64,000 bases of DNA from Cellulomonas fimi ATCC 484 (GCF_000212695.1 NC_015514.1:62001-126000); one strand, 5' to 3'. Shown: positions 16,011 to 26,500, numbered from the stretch's first letter. Numbers and translations: made by a program. The notes: a model not told the origin generated them from the sequence alone.

Positions 16011-17668
16011 GCTCCCGCCGCCTGCACGAGGAGGCCGTCGAGCAGCACGTCGACGCACCGCTCCGCGTCGAGGTACGCGCGCGCCCGGACACCCGGTGAG
16101 GGGACGTAGAAGTTGAAGTGGCGCGACCCCTCGGTGAGGGCGCCGAGGTACGCGACCTTCGTGGTGAGCGGCCCCGCCGGACCGATCGGGTGGAACCGCG
16201 AGTCGACGGCGATGCCGACCTCTCGCCCGCCGGCACGCCGCAGGACGACGTGGCCGGAGCGGACCCCGTCGGCCAGGAACGCCGGCAGGGTGTCCACGGT
16301 GGGCGCGGGCAGGTGGCCCGGGACGCAGTGGTCGGTGACCACGGTCGTCGGGGTGTGCAGGGACGTCGAGGTCACGACGGCACCGGCGCCTGCGGCCGTC
16401 ACCGCCGGGGCGGGCCCGAGGTCGTGCCGCAGGACGCCCGCCTCCCGCAGAGCGAGCAGCTCGCGACCCCGCGACGCGGGCGGTCCGACGGTGAACCGGT
16501 AGAACAGCGGGAGGACGGACCGCAGGAACCAGGCGTGGCTCTCGGGCGTGAGCCGGTCGAAGTCGCACAGCCGGCGCACGTCGTCTCGCAGCAGCTTGAG
16601 GCTCTCGACGCCCCGCCGGCGGGCGGGCAGGGTCGGGTGGGCGCACTCGTCGACGTCGGCCGCGAGCGCGTCGTGGACGGCGGACCCGTACTGCTGCGCG
16701 GACGCGAACGTCGCGCGAGGTGCGTCGACCGCGGCGCTGAGGACCGCGGGCGACGCGGCGTGCTGGACGGCGCGGGTGCGGTCGGGCCACAGCTCGGCCT
16801 CGGCCATCTTCGCGAGGAGCGCGGGCAGGACCGTGGCCCGGAAGTCGACCGAGCGGCTGCCCTCCGGCGCGGCGGCGAGGGGCAGCGTCGCGTCCCACCC
16901 GGCGAGCGTGTCGAGCCGTGCCGCCGGTCGGCCCAGCGGGAAGAAGCCGCTGCGGGAGAACTGGTGGATGACGGGCTCGTCACCGCTGGGGCGGTACACG
17001 AGCCGCCCCGGTTCGCCGGCGGGCTCGAACCGCCCACCACGGCCGACGGTCAGGGAGACGACCGCGTCGATCGCCGTGAGCCCCATGCCCGCGACGACGA
17101 CGGTCTCGCCGGGACCGGGCCGGACCTCCTGCGGCCGTGGTGCCGGGACGCCGACGGTCACGAAGGCGAAGTCGGCGCGGCGCCGCTCGCCGTCGGAGCA
17201 GGTCAGCTCGACGCCGTCGCGTCCCGGGTCGAGCCGCGTGACGTGCGTCCGCGCGTGGGTCACGCGGACGCGGTCGGGAAGGTCCGACGTGAGCGTGGTG
17301 CACGCCCAGCCCAGGTAGTCCCCGAGCCACGCCCGGGGCAGGTAGTCGTCCGGGCCCGGGCTGCGCGGGCCGTCGGGCTCGTCGACCCGGTAGCCCCGGG
17401 CGCGGACGAACTCCAGGAACGTGCGGGCGCGGGCCGGGCGAGGCCCCGGCCGGCCGAAGATGTCGACGTCCCCCGCCGGGGTGTTGAGGAGAAGGTGCTC
17501 GGGCGTCTGCGCGTAGAGCCCGCCGCCGGGGTCGGCCGCGGGGTCCACGACCGTGACCTCGAGCGGCGGCAGCGACGACCCGGTGCGGCGCCACCGCCCG
17601 AGCAGCGTGTCGAGGACGACGAGGCCCCAGGGCCCGCACCCCACGACCGCGACGCGCAGCGGCGTCAC
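16007..17668 (-). CDS. FAD/NAD(P)-binding protein (NAD_binding_9 type)
   Basis: A 553-residue flavoprotein that begins VAVVGCGPWGLVVLDTLLGR, a GxGxxG Rossmann motif, followed by EVTVVDPAADPGGGLY. A second nucleotide motif, VVVAGMGLTAIDAVVSL, lies in the middle as in N-hydroxylating monooxygenases and related reductases. The family is poorly characterised. The GTG at 17668 is chosen because the next gene upstream stops at 17665 (GTGA overlap) and the longer frame is Pro/Arg filler. In the operon it may oxidise or reduce an amine-bearing intermediate (inference). Confidence 0.8.
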   Translation of the reverse strand: MTPLRVAVVGCGPWGLVVLDTLLGRWRRTGSSLPPLEVTVVDPAADPGGGLYAQTPEHLLLNTPAGDVDIFGRPGPRPARARTFLEFVRARGYRVDEPDGPRSPGPDDYLPRAWLGDYLGWACTTLTSDLPDRVRVTHARTHVTRLDPGRDGVELTCSDGERRRADFAFVTVGVPAPRPQEVRPGPGETVVVAGMGLTAIDAVVSLTVGRGGRFEPAGEPGRLVYRPSGDEPVIHQFSRSGFFPLGRPAARLDTLAGWDATLPLAAAPEGSRSVDFRATVLPALLAKMAEAELWPDRTRAVQHAASPAVLSAAVDAPRATFASAQQYGSAVHDALAADVDECAHPTLPARRRGVESLKLLRDDVRRLCDFDRLTPESHAWFLRSVLPLFYRFTVGPPASRGRELLALREAGVLRHDLGPAPAVTAAGAGAVVTSTSLHTPTTVVTDHCVPGHLPAPTVDTLPAFLADGVRSGHVVLRRAGGREVGIAVDSRFHPIGPAGPLTTKVAYLGALTEGSRHFNFYVPSPGVRARAYLDAERCVDVLLDGLLVQAAGA

Positions 17669-18486
17669 GTCGCCGCCAGGAGGTGGCGGTTGATGAAGGC
17701 GAGCTCGAGCGGCAGCTCCGCGACCATCCGCTGCACGTCCTGCTCGACGTACGCGCGCTGCGCGGGCGGGACGAGGGGGAGGTTGCGTCGGGCGATCTCC
17801 GCGACCCATCGCTGGTGCTGCTCGACCGCCGCGTTGGACAGCCCGTGCCCGTGGCGGCGGTAGACGAACCCGGGTGAGCCGGTGAACGCGAGGTCCACCG
17901 CGGCGCTCAGCCGGAGCTTGAGGTCCCAGTTCTCGTAGAACGACAGCGCGGGGTCGTGCCCCCCGACGGAGTCGTACACGCGCCGGCTGACGAGGAAGTT
18001 CTGCGGCACGAGGCAGGTGCGGGTGATCAGGCCGTCGAGGACCCGTCCCTCCCGGACCGGCCGGATGTCCCGGAACCGCGCCACGACGGTGCCCTCGCCG
18101 TCGGCGATGTGGACGTCGGAGAACGCGACGACCTCACGCCCGAGACGCGTGACGTAGTGGTCGCGCAGCTCGAGCTCCGCCTGCAGCTTGCCGTCGTCCT
18201 GGAGGAAGTCGTCGCTGTCGATGTAGTTGAGCAGGTCACCGGTCGACGCGGCGACGCCGTCGATCCGGGTCCGGGCGACGCCCAGGTTGGTGGGGTGGCG
18301 CACGACCCGGACCTCCCGGTGCTCGCGCTCGAGCGCGGCGAGCTCGTCGAGCGAGCCGTCGGTGGACGCGTCGTCCACGACGACGACCTCGTCCGGCGGG
18401 CGGGTCTGCGCGAGGAAGCTCTCGACGCAGCGGCGCACGAAGTCGCCGTTGTTGTAGTTCACGACGACGGTGGAGACCCGGGGCAT
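17665..18486 (-). CDS. Glycosyltransferase family 2 (second GT of the operon)
   Basis: A 273-residue GT-A-fold enzyme: VSTVVVNYNNGDFVRRCVESFL, then EVVVVDDASTDGS, with the metal/nucleotide-binding Asp-x-Asp in NYIDSDDFL near residue 94. The acceptor region (FYENWDLKLRLS) carries the usual E/N-W-D pattern. No membrane helix is visible, so it should act in the cytoplasm. The ATG at 18486 has AAGGAG 7 bases upstream. It follows the FAD oxidase by 11 bp. Confidence 0.9.
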   Translation of the reverse strand: MPRVSTVVVNYNNGDFVRRCVESFLAQTRPPDEVVVVDDASTDGSLDELAALEREHREVRVVRHPTNLGVARTRIDGVAASTGDLLNYIDSDDFLQDDGKLQAELELRDHYVTRLGREVVAFSDVHIADGEGTVVARFRDIRPVREGRVLDGLITRTCLVPQNFLVSRRVYDSVGGHDPALSFYENWDLKLRLSAAVDLAFTGSPGFVYRRHGHGLSNAAVEQHQRWVAEIARRNLPLVPPAQRAYVEQDVQRMVAELPLELAFINRHLLAAT

Positions 18487-18497
18487 CTGTCGCTCCT

Positions 18498-19913
18498 TCA
18501 GCGGGCGCCGGCGGTGACCCGCGCCGGCGGGAAGTACGTGTCGCGGATGGTGGTCGACCGGCCCGTGAACCACTCGGCCACCGCGTCGGCCACGACCGGG
18601 GCCTGCGCGAAACCGCCCGTGTTGTGGCCGCCCGTGACGAGCAGGCGGCCTCCGGGGCCTTCGACGGAGTCGTCGAACAGGCCGTGGCACGAGGGGGTCC
18701 ACGGCCGGACGCACACACGCCCGAGCCGTCCGGGCACCACGACGCCCTGGGCGACGCCCGCGCGGTACTGGCGGGGGAACAGCTGCTCGGCGGTCTCGTG
18801 CAGGACGCGCGCCAGGTCGACGGTCCACGCCGGGTCGGTCGTCGGCCGGTCGGCTCCGACGTACGCGTGCCCAGAGCTGAGGTGGATCACGGGCCGGCCG
18901 TCCGGGGCGCGACCGGGGATGACGTTGGCCCCGGCGCTGGACTGGTCGGACGCGAAGCCCGAGCGCGCCACCTTGAGGGGCGCCCCGAGACGGACGCCGT
19001 CGTCGGGCAGCGTGAGCCACCCGCCGGCGACCCCGGCGAGCAGCTCGCGGCCGGGCATGCCTCGCAGCGTGCCCGGCCGGGGCACCCCCGGCGAGACCAC
19101 GACGTGCGTCCCGGTGACCCGCAGCCCGTCGCCCGTGACGACGCCGGTGAGCTCCCCGCCGTCCGTGAGCGAGACCTCGGCCACCTCGGTCCGCCACAGG
19201 AACCGTGCGCCGGCGGCCTCCAGGTGGGACACGGCGCGGCGCACGAACTCGTGCACGTTGATGCCGAAGCCCCGCACGCGGAGCACCCCGAGGTAGTCGG
19301 CCGACCGGTACTCGGCCATCGCGCCGAGCTCGGCGTCCACGTGCGCGGGCGAGAGCTCGTCGATCAGCGCGCCGATGGCACGTTCGCCGCGCCGGCCCGC
19401 CTCGTGCGACTCCGGGGTGAGGTAGATCCGCAGGAGGCCGTCGGTGGTGATGCCCCGGAAGAGCGCCGGGAGCCGGTCGGCGAGGTCGTTCCAGCGCTCC
19501 AGCCCTCGCCGGTTGCACGCGACGAGGACGTCGTTGAGCTCGCGGTACGTGTGCGTCGGGACCTGCCGGAACCGCTCGATCCACTCGTGGTCGCTGTCGC
19601 GCAGGTCCGCCGGCGGCACGCCCAGCCAGCCGCCGTCGGCGATCGTCCGGTCGAACTGCGTGCACTCCTCGTCGAGCGACGGGGACAGGAAGTGGTGCCG
19701 CGACTCGTTGAGCGAGACGATCCGCGCGTCGCACCCGCTGAGGGTGCAGCCCGGCTCCCCTCCTCCCGCGCCCCGCGGGTCGGGTCCTGCGTCCATCACG
19801 AGGAGCGGCACGCCGAGCTCGGCGAGGCGCAGGGCGGTCACGAGGTTCACCGCCCCCGCGCCGACGAGCACCACCCCTGCGTGGTCGTACCGGTGGTCGG
19901 GCTGTCGAGTCAT
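18498..19913 (-). CDS. FAD-dependent oxidoreductase (DAO type)
   Basis: A 471-residue flavoenzyme of the D-amino-acid-oxidase superfamily: AGVVLVGAGAVNLVTALRLAE near the N-terminus binds the ADP part of FAD, and LLVTGGHNTGGFAQAPVVAD near the C-terminus is the second FAD block. DAO enzymes oxidise amines or amino acids to imines with release of H2O2, which fits the RidA gene at the operon end. It lacks a signal peptide. The ATG at 19913 overlaps the stop of the first glycosyltransferase (ATGA). A frame extension up to 20771 belongs to the antisense/other-frame shadow of that glycosyltransferase. Confidence 0.87.
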   Translation of the reverse strand: MTRQPDHRYDHAGVVLVGAGAVNLVTALRLAELGVPLLVMDAGPDPRGAGGGEPGCTLSGCDARIVSLNESRHHFLSPSLDEECTQFDRTIADGGWLGVPPADLRDSDHEWIERFRQVPTHTYRELNDVLVACNRRGLERWNDLADRLPALFRGITTDGLLRIYLTPESHEAGRRGERAIGALIDELSPAHVDAELGAMAEYRSADYLGVLRVRGFGINVHEFVRRAVSHLEAAGARFLWRTEVAEVSLTDGGELTGVVTGDGLRVTGTHVVVSPGVPRPGTLRGMPGRELLAGVAGGWLTLPDDGVRLGAPLKVARSGFASDQSSAGANVIPGRAPDGRPVIHLSSGHAYVGADRPTTDPAWTVDLARVLHETAEQLFPRQYRAGVAQGVVVPGRLGRVCVRPWTPSCHGLFDDSVEGPGGRLLVTGGHNTGGFAQAPVVADAVAEWFTGRSTTIRDTYFPPARVTAGAR

Positions 19914-20791
19914 GTGCGGATCCCCTGCGTCGTCGGAAGTAGGCCCAGCAGCACCTGGTTCAGGTAGACCGCGCGGTGCGTCGTCAGCAGCAGCACGGCC
20001 TGGTCGTCGGCGAACTTGGTCGCGAGGTACCGGCGGTTGGCCTCCGCGGAGGCCCGCCGGCCGGCCTGCGGCTTGTCGTGCGGGTGGTGGAACCCGACCG
20101 CGTCGTCCGCCCAGTGGTACCGGCCGCCCGCCCGGTGCAGGCGGTAGCCGAGGTCGGTGTCCTCGACGCCCCAGGACCGGAACGCCTCGTCGAACCCGCC
20201 GACCTGCACGAGGAGCTCGGTGGCGACGGACACGTTGGCCGTCCAGAAGAGGGCCCACGGCGCGGGCCACGACGCGAGCGGACCGGGGACGGCCGCGAGG
20301 CAGTGCTCCCGCGGGTCGGCCAGGTCGGGCCGCCCGGCGAGGCGGGCGAAGCCCTCGTCGGGGGCGCTGGACGTCCAGAGGTGCACGAGCGTGTCCCGGT
20401 GGGCGTCGTCCTGGTCGAACCCCAGGAGCCGGCCGACCACGACGTCGCCGACGGCCTGCGCCGCGACGTGCCGGTCGACCGCCTCGCGGTGCAGGACCAC
20501 GCCGCAGTCGACGAGCACGCAGACGGGCGCCTCGGCGAGCCGCACCCCGAGGTTGCGCGCGCGTGCGGCGCGGAAGCCCTCGTCGGGCTGGAACACGTAG
20601 ACGAGGCGCAGCGTGCGGGCGAACTCGTCGACGACGGCCCGGGTGCCGTCCGTCGAGCCGTCGTCGACGACGACGACGTCGAAGTCGTCGCGCGACTGCC
20701 CTCGGAGCGACTCGAGCGTGAGGCGGAGCAGGTCGGCCCGGTTGTACGTGGGCACGACGACGGTGGCGCACGGCCCCCTGCGGTGCGGCAT
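19910..20791 (-). CDS. Glycosyltransferase family 2 (first gene of the seven-gene operon)
   Basis: A 293-residue GT2 enzyme with ATVVVPTYNRADLLRLTLESL and DFDVVVVDDGSTDGTRAV, then GFRAARARNLGVRLA, a typical galactosyl/N-acetylgalactosaminyl-transferase-like block. GGFDEAFRSWGVEDTDLGYRL is the conserved acceptor-side motif, including Glu-Asp. The expected Asp-x-Asp is replaced by VLVDCGVVL (Asp-Cys-Gly), which may alter metal dependence. The ATG at 20791 is the natural start; longer frames are filler. It heads an operon in which all but one junction overlap by 4 bp. Confidence 0.87.
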   Translation of the reverse strand: MPHRRGPCATVVVPTYNRADLLRLTLESLRGQSRDDFDVVVVDDGSTDGTRAVVDEFARTLRLVYVFQPDEGFRAARARNLGVRLAEAPVCVLVDCGVVLHREAVDRHVAAQAVGDVVVGRLLGFDQDDAHRDTLVHLWTSSAPDEGFARLAGRPDLADPREHCLAAVPGPLASWPAPWALFWTANVSVATELLVQVGGFDEAFRSWGVEDTDLGYRLHRAGGRYHWADDAVGFHHPHDKPQAGRRASAEANRRYLATKFADDQAVLLLTTHRAVYLNQVLLGLLPTTQGIRT

Positions 20792-21112
20792 GTGATCACG
20801 GTTCCGGTGTCGGCCGCCGGTGCTCGACGGTGCTGTCGGTGCGTGGGCTGCGCTGTCCGCGCCACCTCGACCGCTCCTCGTGAGAGCGCTCTCGGCGAGG
20901 GGGAGGACTACCCACGGCACGACCGTGCACCAGCGCGTCCCTGCGCTGTGCGACGCGCTGCGCCGCGTCCCTGGTCGTGACCGAGCCCCCTGGGCGAGGG
21001 ATGCTGCCAGCAGTCACGAAGCGGCCGCTCGGGCTGTCCAGGGAGTGAGAGCGCGCCCGGCCGGCTTGACGCGGTGCGGCGCGCGGCGTCACAGGTCCCC
21101 GCGGCGGTGCGC
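20792..21112. promoter_or_regulatory. Spacer upstream of the seven-gene operon, with palindrome GAGAGCGCTCTC
   Basis: No gene is supported in these 321 bp. The perfect 12-bp palindrome GAGAGCGCTCTC at 20882-20893 has the core of LacI-family CebR/CelR operators (consensus TGGGAGCGCTCCCA, known from Streptomyces and Thermobifida) with two changes per arm region. It sits about 90 bp upstream of the first glycosyltransferase start and could regulate that operon. Confidence 0.4.
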
Positions 21113-22279
21113 TCAGCGGAGCTCGAGGGTCCGGGCGAGCGGGACGCCGGGGCGGTAGGCGAGGTGCGTGACGGTCGGGGCGTCGACGACGCACAGGTCG
21201 GCCCGAGCGCCGACGCGCAGGTGGCCGACGTCGTCCCGACGCAGGGCACGTGCACCGCCGAGGGTGGCGGCGCGCACCGCCTGCTCGACGGTCATCCGCA
21301 GGTGCGCGACGCCGAGCGCGACCATGAGCGGCATCGACGTGGTGAAGCAGGTGCCGGGGTTGCAGTCGGTCGCGAGGGCGACCTCGACGCCCGCGTCGAC
21401 GAGCCGCCGGGCGTCGGGGAACGGGGAGCGGGTGGACAGCTCGACGCCGGGCAGGAGCGTGACGACCGGGCCGCCGTGGCGGGCGGCGTCGGCGAGCGCG
21501 GCGACGTCGGTGTCGTCGAGGTGCGTGGCGTGGTCGAGGCTCGCGGCGCCGAGCTCGACGGCCAGCCGCGCGCCCGGACCGGGGCCGAGCTGGTTCCCGT
21601 GCACGCGCAGGCCGAGTCCCGCGGACGCGGCGGCGGTGAGGACGGCGCGGGACTCGTCACCGTCGAAGGCGTGGGGTGAGCCGGGCTCGCAGAACACGTC
21701 GGCCCAGCGGGCGTGCGGAGCGCACGCGGCGAGCATGGGACCGGTGACGAGGTCGACGTAGGCGGACCGGTCGGTGCCGGGCGGCACGACGTGCGCGCCG
21801 AGGAAGGTCGTCTCGGGCGTGACCTCGCGCGCGAGCCGCAGGAGTCGCTCCTCGTGCGGCACGTCGAGGCCGTACCCGCTCTTGACCTCGAGCGTCGTGG
21901 TGCCCTGCGCGCGGGCCTCGGCGACGAGCGCCCCGAGCCGGCCGCGCAGGTCGTCGTCGGTCGCGGCGCGCGTGGCGGTGACGGTGCGCGTGATGCCGCC
22001 CCCGGTGTACGGGGCGCCGGCCATGCGCTGCGCGAACTCGTCCGCGCGGTCGCCCGCGAAGACGAGGTGGGTGTGGGAGTCGACGAAGCCCGGCAGCACG
22101 GCGCGGCCGTCGACGTCCGTGCGGCGGTCCGCGGCCGGGGCGGACCCGGCCGGTCCGACCCACGCGACGCGGCCGTCCTCGACCACGAGCGCGGCGCCGC
22201 GGACGGTGCCGAGCGGGCCGGCGAACCGCTCGTCGTGCGTGACGAGCTCCGCGATCCCCGTGACCAGGTGCGACGTCAT
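21113..22279 (-). CDS. hutI: Imidazolonepropionase
   Basis: Third step of histidine breakdown: hydrolysis of 4-imidazolone-5-propanoate to N-formimino-L-glutamate. The amidohydrolase metal site begins at [19 protein letters not shown], and the family blocks [12 protein letters not shown], then [11 protein letters not shown] and [20 protein letters not shown] are all present. Length 388 is standard. It is the last gene of the hut operon and its ATG overlaps the hutF stop (ATGA). Confidence 0.96.
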   Translation of the reverse strand: MTSHLVTGIAELVTHDERFAGPLGTVRGAALVVEDGRVAWVGPAGSAPAADRRTDVDGRAVLPGFVDSHTHLVFAGDRADEFAQRMAGAPYTGGGITRTVTATRAATDDDLRGRLGALVAEARAQGTTTLEVKSGYGLDVPHEERLLRLAREVTPETTFLGAHVVPPGTDRSAYVDLVTGPMLAACAPHARWADVFCEPGSPHAFDGDESRAVLTAAASAGLGLRVHGNQLGPGPGARLAVELGAASLDHATHLDDTDVAALADAARHGGPVVTLLPGVELSTRSPFPDARRLVDAGVEVALATDCNPGTCFTTSMPLMVALGVAHLRMTVEQAVRAATLGGARALRRDDVGHLRVGARADLCVVDAPTVTHLAYRPGVPLARTLELR

Positions 22280-23613
22280 CGGAGGTCCGCCTCACGCCAC
22301 GCGGCGTCGACCGCCCGGGCCAGCAGCACGCCGACGTCGCCGAGCGCGTGCCGGCCGCCGGAGACGCGGACCCGGCCGCCGACGACGACCGTGTCCACGT
22401 CGGTGCTGCCCGCGACGAGGACGAGCTGCGCGGGGTCGGCCCCGGCCGTGCGCGGGGTGTCGGTCCGGACGGCCACGAGGTCCGCGGGGGCGCCGACGGC
22501 CAGGCGCCCACCCGTCGGGTCGCCGAGCGCCGTGTGCCCGCCCGTGGTCAGCAGGTCGACGAGCCCGGCGGGGTCGAGGACGCCCCGGGCCTCGCGTGCG
22601 ACGCGCTCGTGCATCTCGACGTCCCGCGCCTCCGCGAGCAGGTCGGTGCGGACGTGCTGGTCGGACCCGACCGCCAGCCGGCAGCCGGCGGCGCGCAGCC
22701 CGGCGCCCGGGGCGAGGCCGTCGCCGAGGTCCCGCTCGGTCGACGGGCACAGGCACACGCCCGTCCCGGTGGACCCGAGCAGCGCCACGTCGGCGGGCGT
22801 GACGTGGACGGCGTGCACGGCGGTCGTCGACGGGCCGAGGGCCCCGGCGTCGGCGAGCACGCGCGTCGGCGTCGCCCCGTAGGCCGCGAGGCAGTCCTCG
22901 TTCTCCGCACGCTGCTCCGACACGTGCACGTGCAGGGGGAGCGCCCGGCGGCGGGCGTGCGCGGCGACCGCGGCGACGGCGTCGCGCGGGACGGCGCGGA
23001 CGGAGTGGATCGCCGCGCCCACGGTCAGCGTCGCGTCCGGGCGCAGCGCGTCGACGCGGGCGGCCCACGCCTCGGCGTCGGTGTCGGCGAAGCGCTGCTG
23101 CGGGCCGGTCACGGGTCGCCCGATCCCGCCCGCGAGGTAGGCGGTGTCGAGCAGGGTCAGCCGCAGGCCGGCGTCCGCGGCGGCCGTCCGCAGGGCCTCC
23201 GCCATGACGTTCGCGTCGTCGTAGCGCACGCCGCCCGGCGCGTGGTGCAGGTAGTGGAGCTCGCCGACGGCCGTCACGCCCGCGAGGACCATCTCGGCGA
23301 ACGTCGCGCGCGCGAGGTCGAGGTACGTGTCGGGCGTGAGCGTCGCGGCGAGGGCGTACATGCGCTCGCGCCACGTCCAGAACGTGCCGCCGTCGCCGTG
23401 CGTGCGGCCGCGCAGGGCACGGTGGAACGCGTGCGAGTGGGCGTTCGCGAACCCGGGCAGGACGACGCCCGGCAGGTGGTGGTCACCGGTCTCGGCGGGG
23501 ACGCCCGTGGTGACCGACGCGAGACGACCGTCCGCGACGGTGAGACGGACCCCGTGCGCGAGGCCGTCCGGGAGCCAGGCGGCCGCGGCCCAGAACGCAC
23601 GGGGGTCCGTCAC
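22276..23613 (-). CDS. hutF: Formimidoylglutamate deiminase
   Basis: Converts N-formimino-L-glutamate to N-formyl-L-glutamate and ammonia, the branch used instead of direct HutG formiminoglutamase. An amidohydrolase of 445 residues with the HxH pair in [17 protein letters not shown], then [11 protein letters not shown], the His in [12 protein letters not shown] and the Asp in [17 protein letters not shown]. The GTG at 23613 overlaps the upstream stop (GTGA). HutF requires a partner that removes the formyl group; the adjacent AllC-like gene is the natural candidate. Confidence 0.93.
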   Translation of the reverse strand: MTDPRAFWAAAAWLPDGLAHGVRLTVADGRLASVTTGVPAETGDHHLPGVVLPGFANAHSHAFHRALRGRTHGDGGTFWTWRERMYALAATLTPDTYLDLARATFAEMVLAGVTAVGELHYLHHAPGGVRYDDANVMAEALRTAAADAGLRLTLLDTAYLAGGIGRPVTGPQQRFADTDAEAWAARVDALRPDATLTVGAAIHSVRAVPRDAVAAVAAHARRRALPLHVHVSEQRAENEDCLAAYGATPTRVLADAGALGPSTTAVHAVHVTPADVALLGSTGTGVCLCPSTERDLGDGLAPGAGLRAAGCRLAVGSDQHVRTDLLAEARDVEMHERVAREARGVLDPAGLVDLLTTGGHTALGDPTGGRLAVGAPADLVAVRTDTPRTAGADPAQLVLVAGSTDVDTVVVGGRVRVSGGRHALGDVGVLLARAVDAAWREADLR

Positions 23614-24839
23614 GTCGCGTCCCGCGTGAGGAGGTGCGCGAGGGTCGTCGCGAGCGCGTCGACGCCCGCGAGGCAGTCGGCCTCGTCGGCGGACTCGGCC
23701 GGGGCGTGCGAGACGCCGGTCGGGTTCCGGACGAACAGCATCGCGGTCGGCACTCCTGCCGCGGCCAGGATCCCCGCGTCGTGGCCCGCACCCGTGCCGA
23801 GCAGCGGCACCCGCCCGGTGCCCCGCGCGGGGAGGCCCGGGCCGCCGAGCGTCGACGCGACCTCGTCGGCCAGGTCGGCGTCGAACCACGTCACGGGCGT
23901 CCACGACTCCTCGACCGGCGCCCACGCGGCCAGGGCCGTGAGCGCCTCGCGCACGCGCCGCTCGTCCTCGGCGCGCACGTCCAGCCAGGCAGTGACCTGC
24001 GACGGGATCGCGTTGACGCCGTTCGGCTCGACCCGCACCTTCCCGACGGTCGCGAGCGCCCCCGCCGCCACGGCCACGTCGCGGACCTGACGGACGAACG
24101 CTGCGAGGTCGAGCATCGGGTCGTGCCGGTCGGCGAGCGGGGTGGTGCCCGCGTGGTTCGCCTCGCCGCGCAGGTCCACGCGCCAGCGGCCGTGCGGCCA
24201 GACCATCCGGCCGACGCCGACGGGGACGCCCGCGTGCACGAGCCCGCGACCTTGCTCGACGTGCAGCTCCACGAACGCACCGACGCGGGCCAGCGCCTCC
24301 CGGTCGGGCCCGAGCGTCGACGGGTCCCGCCCGGCGGTGCGCAGGGCGTCGGCGAGCGTCGTGCCGTCGGCGTCCCGCAGCGCGCGCGCCCGGTCCGCGT
24401 CGAGGACGCCCGTGAGCAGCCGCGACCCTGCGCACGCGACCCCGAACCGCGCGCCCTCCTCGTCGGCGAAGCACGCGAGGCCGAGCGGCCGCGCGGGCCG
24501 CACCCCGCGCTCGCGCAGGACGTCGAGCGCCGCGAAGGCGCTCACGACGCCGAGCGGTCCGTCGAACGCGCCGCCGCCCGGCACGGAGTCGAGGTGGCTG
24601 CCGGTGACGACGCCGGGCCGGGCGTCGGGGTCGCCCCACCACGCCCACTGGTTCCCGGCCCGGTCGACGACGAGGTCGAGCCCGCGGGCCGCCGCCTCGC
24701 CCGCGAACCACTGGCGCAGCGTGTGGTCGGTCCGCGTCCACGCGAACCGCCGGTACCCAGCGCCGCACCCGTCGCGCCCGACGGGTGCGAGGTCGTCCCA
24801 CGCCCGCCGGAAGGTCGTGACGCCCGCCGGGGTGCTCAC
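23610..24839 (-). CDS. AllC-like M20 amidohydrolase in the hut operon (probable N-formylglutamate deformylase)
   Basis: A 409-residue member of the allantoate amidohydrolase/N-carbamoyl-L-amino-acid hydrolase family. Metal ligands are visible in [19 protein letters not shown], then [19 protein letters not shown] and GTGAGHDAG. By name the family works on carbamoyl or ureido compounds. Here, however, it lies between hutU and hutF with overlapping starts and stops, and no HutG homologue is in the operon, so its likely substrate is N-formyl-L-glutamate. That assignment is inference from context. Confidence 0.85.
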   Translation of the reverse strand: MSTPAGVTTFRRAWDDLAPVGRDGCGAGYRRFAWTRTDHTLRQWFAGEAAARGLDLVVDRAGNQWAWWGDPDARPGVVTGSHLDSVPGGGAFDGPLGVVSAFAALDVLRERGVRPARPLGLACFADEEGARFGVACAGSRLLTGVLDADRARALRDADGTTLADALRTAGRDPSTLGPDREALARVGAFVELHVEQGRGLVHAGVPVGVGRMVWPHGRWRVDLRGEANHAGTTPLADRHDPMLDLAAFVRQVRDVAVAAGALATVGKVRVEPNGVNAIPSQVTAWLDVRAEDERRVREALTALAAWAPVEESWTPVTWFDADLADEVASTLGGPGLPARGTGRVPLLGTGAGHDAGILAAAGVPTAMLFVRNPTGVSHAPAESADEADCLAGVDALATTLAHLLTRDAT

Positions 24840-26500
24840 GCGTCGCCCTCCCGCATGGGGACGCGGACGCCGTGCGCGTCGGCCACCTGCTCGGCCCGCG
24901 CGTACCCGGCGTCGACGTGCCGCAGCACGCCCGTCGCGGGGTCGTTCGACAGCACGCGCGCGAGCTTGCGGGCGGCGAGCTCCGTGCCGTCGGCGACGGA
25001 CACCTGGCCCGCGTGGATCGAGCGGCCCATGCCGACGCCGCCGCCGTGGTGCACCGACACCCACGTCGCGCCCGACGACGCGGCGACGAGCGCGTTGAGC
25101 AGCGGCCAGTCCGCGATCGCGTCGGACCCGTCGGCCATCGCCTCGGTCTCCCGGTACGGCGACGCGACCGACCCCGCGTCGAGGTGGTCGCGACCGATGA
25201 CGACGGGCGCGGCGACGTCGCCGGACGCCACGAGCTCGTTGAACCGCAGCCCGGCGCGGTCCCGCTCGCCGTGCCCGAGCCAGCAGATCCGCGCCGGCAG
25301 GCCCTGGAACGCGACGCGTTCCTGCGCGGCCCGGATCCAGCGGTGCAGGTGGTCGTCGTCCGGGAAGAGGTCGAGGACGGCCTCGTCGGTGGTCGCGATG
25401 TCGCGCGGGTCGCCGGACAGCGCGGCCCAGCGGAACGGCCCCTTGCCCTCGGCGAACAGCGGCCGGATGTACTCGGGGACGAAGCCGGGCACGTCGAACG
25501 CGCGCTCGCACCCCCCGCGGCGCGCCTCGTCGCGGATCGAGTTGCCGTAGTCGAACACGGCGGCGCCCGCGTCGAGGAACCCGACCATCGCGTCCACGTG
25601 CCGCGCCATGGACTCGCGGGCGCGCTCGGTGAGCTCGTCGGGCTTCGCGGCGGCGTAGTGGGCCCAGTCGGCGAGGTCGACCCCCAGCGGCAGGTACGAC
25701 AGCGGGTCGTGCGCGGACGTCTGGTCGGTCACGACGTCGACGTCGACGCCGCGGCGCAGCAGCTCGGGCAGCACGGCCGCGCAGTTGCCGACGACGCCGA
25801 CGGACAACGCCGTGCGGGAGCGCCGCGCGTCGAGGACGAGCGCGAGCGCCTCGTCGAGCGAGTCCGCGACCTGGTCGAGGTAGCGCTCGTGCACGCGGCG
25901 GTGCAGGCGGGCGGCGTCGACGTCGACGACGAGGCACGCGCCCCCGTTGAGCGTGACCGCGAGCGGCTGCGCGCCCCCCATGCCGCCGCACCCGCCGGTC
26001 ACCGTGAGCGTCCCGGCGAGCGTGCCGCCGAAGCGCCGGGCCGCGACCGCGGCCAGCGTCTCGAAGGTGCCCTGGAGGATCCCCTGCGTGCCGATGTAGA
26101 TCCACGAGCCGGCCGTCATCTGCCCGTACATCGTGAGCCCGAGGTGCTCGAGGCGGCGGAACTCGGGCCACGTGGCCCAGTCGCCGACGAGGTTCGCGTT
26201 CGCGATGAGGACGCGGGGCGCCCACTCGTGCGTCGTCAGGACGCCGACGGGCTTGCCGGACTGCACGAGCAGCGTCTCGTCGTCCCCGAGCGTCGTGAGC
26301 GTCCGCACGATCGCGTCGTACGCGTCCCAGGAGCGGGCCGCGCGGCCGGTCCCGCCATAGACGACGAGGTCGTCGGGCCGTTCCGCGACCTCGGGGTCGA
26401 GGTTGTTCATGAGCATCCGCAGCGGCGCCTCGGTCTGCCACGAGCGGGCGGTGAGGGTCGTGCCGCGCGGGGCGCGCACGGGGCGGGGTCCGGCGGTCAT
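24836..26500 (-). CDS. hutU: Urocanate hydratase
   Basis: NAD+-dependent conversion of urocanate to imidazolone propionate, the second step of histidine use. The 554-residue protein shows [17 protein letters not shown], then [44 protein letters not shown] and, near the C-terminus, [21 protein letters not shown]. The active-site region [14 protein letters not shown] keeps the conserved Cys. AGGAGG lies 4 bases before the ATG at 26500, which overlaps the hutH stop. Confidence 0.97.
   Translation of the reverse strand: MTAGPRPVRAPRGTTLTARSWQTEAPLRMLMNNLDPEVAERPDDLVVYGGTGRAARSWDAYDAIVRTLTTLGDDETLLVQSGKPVGVLTTHEWAPRVLIANANLVGDWATWPEFRRLEHLGLTMYGQMTAGSWIYIGTQGILQGTFETLAAVAARRFGGTLAGTLTVTGGCGGMGGAQPLAVTLNGGACLVVDVDAARLHRRVHERYLDQVADSLDEALALVLDARRSRTALSVGVVGNCAAVLPELLRRGVDVDVVTDQTSAHDPLSYLPLGVDLADWAHYAAAKPDELTERARESMARHVDAMVGFLDAGAAVFDYGNSIRDEARRGGCERAFDVPGFVPEYIRPLFAEGKGPFRWAALSGDPRDIATTDEAVLDLFPDDDHLHRWIRAAQERVAFQGLPARICWLGHGERDRAGLRFNELVASGDVAAPVVIGRDHLDAGSVASPYRETEAMADGSDAIADWPLLNALVAASSGATWVSVHHGGGVGMGRSIHAGQVSVADGTELAARKLARVLSNDPATGVLRHVDAGYARAEQVADAHGVRVPMREGDA

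Noticed and set aside
13454..20791. Mycothiol or mycofactocin pathway
   Set aside because: The glycosyltransferases are GT2 and not MshA-type GT4, the deacetylase is CE4 and not MshB-type, and no radical-SAM or precursor peptide gene is present.
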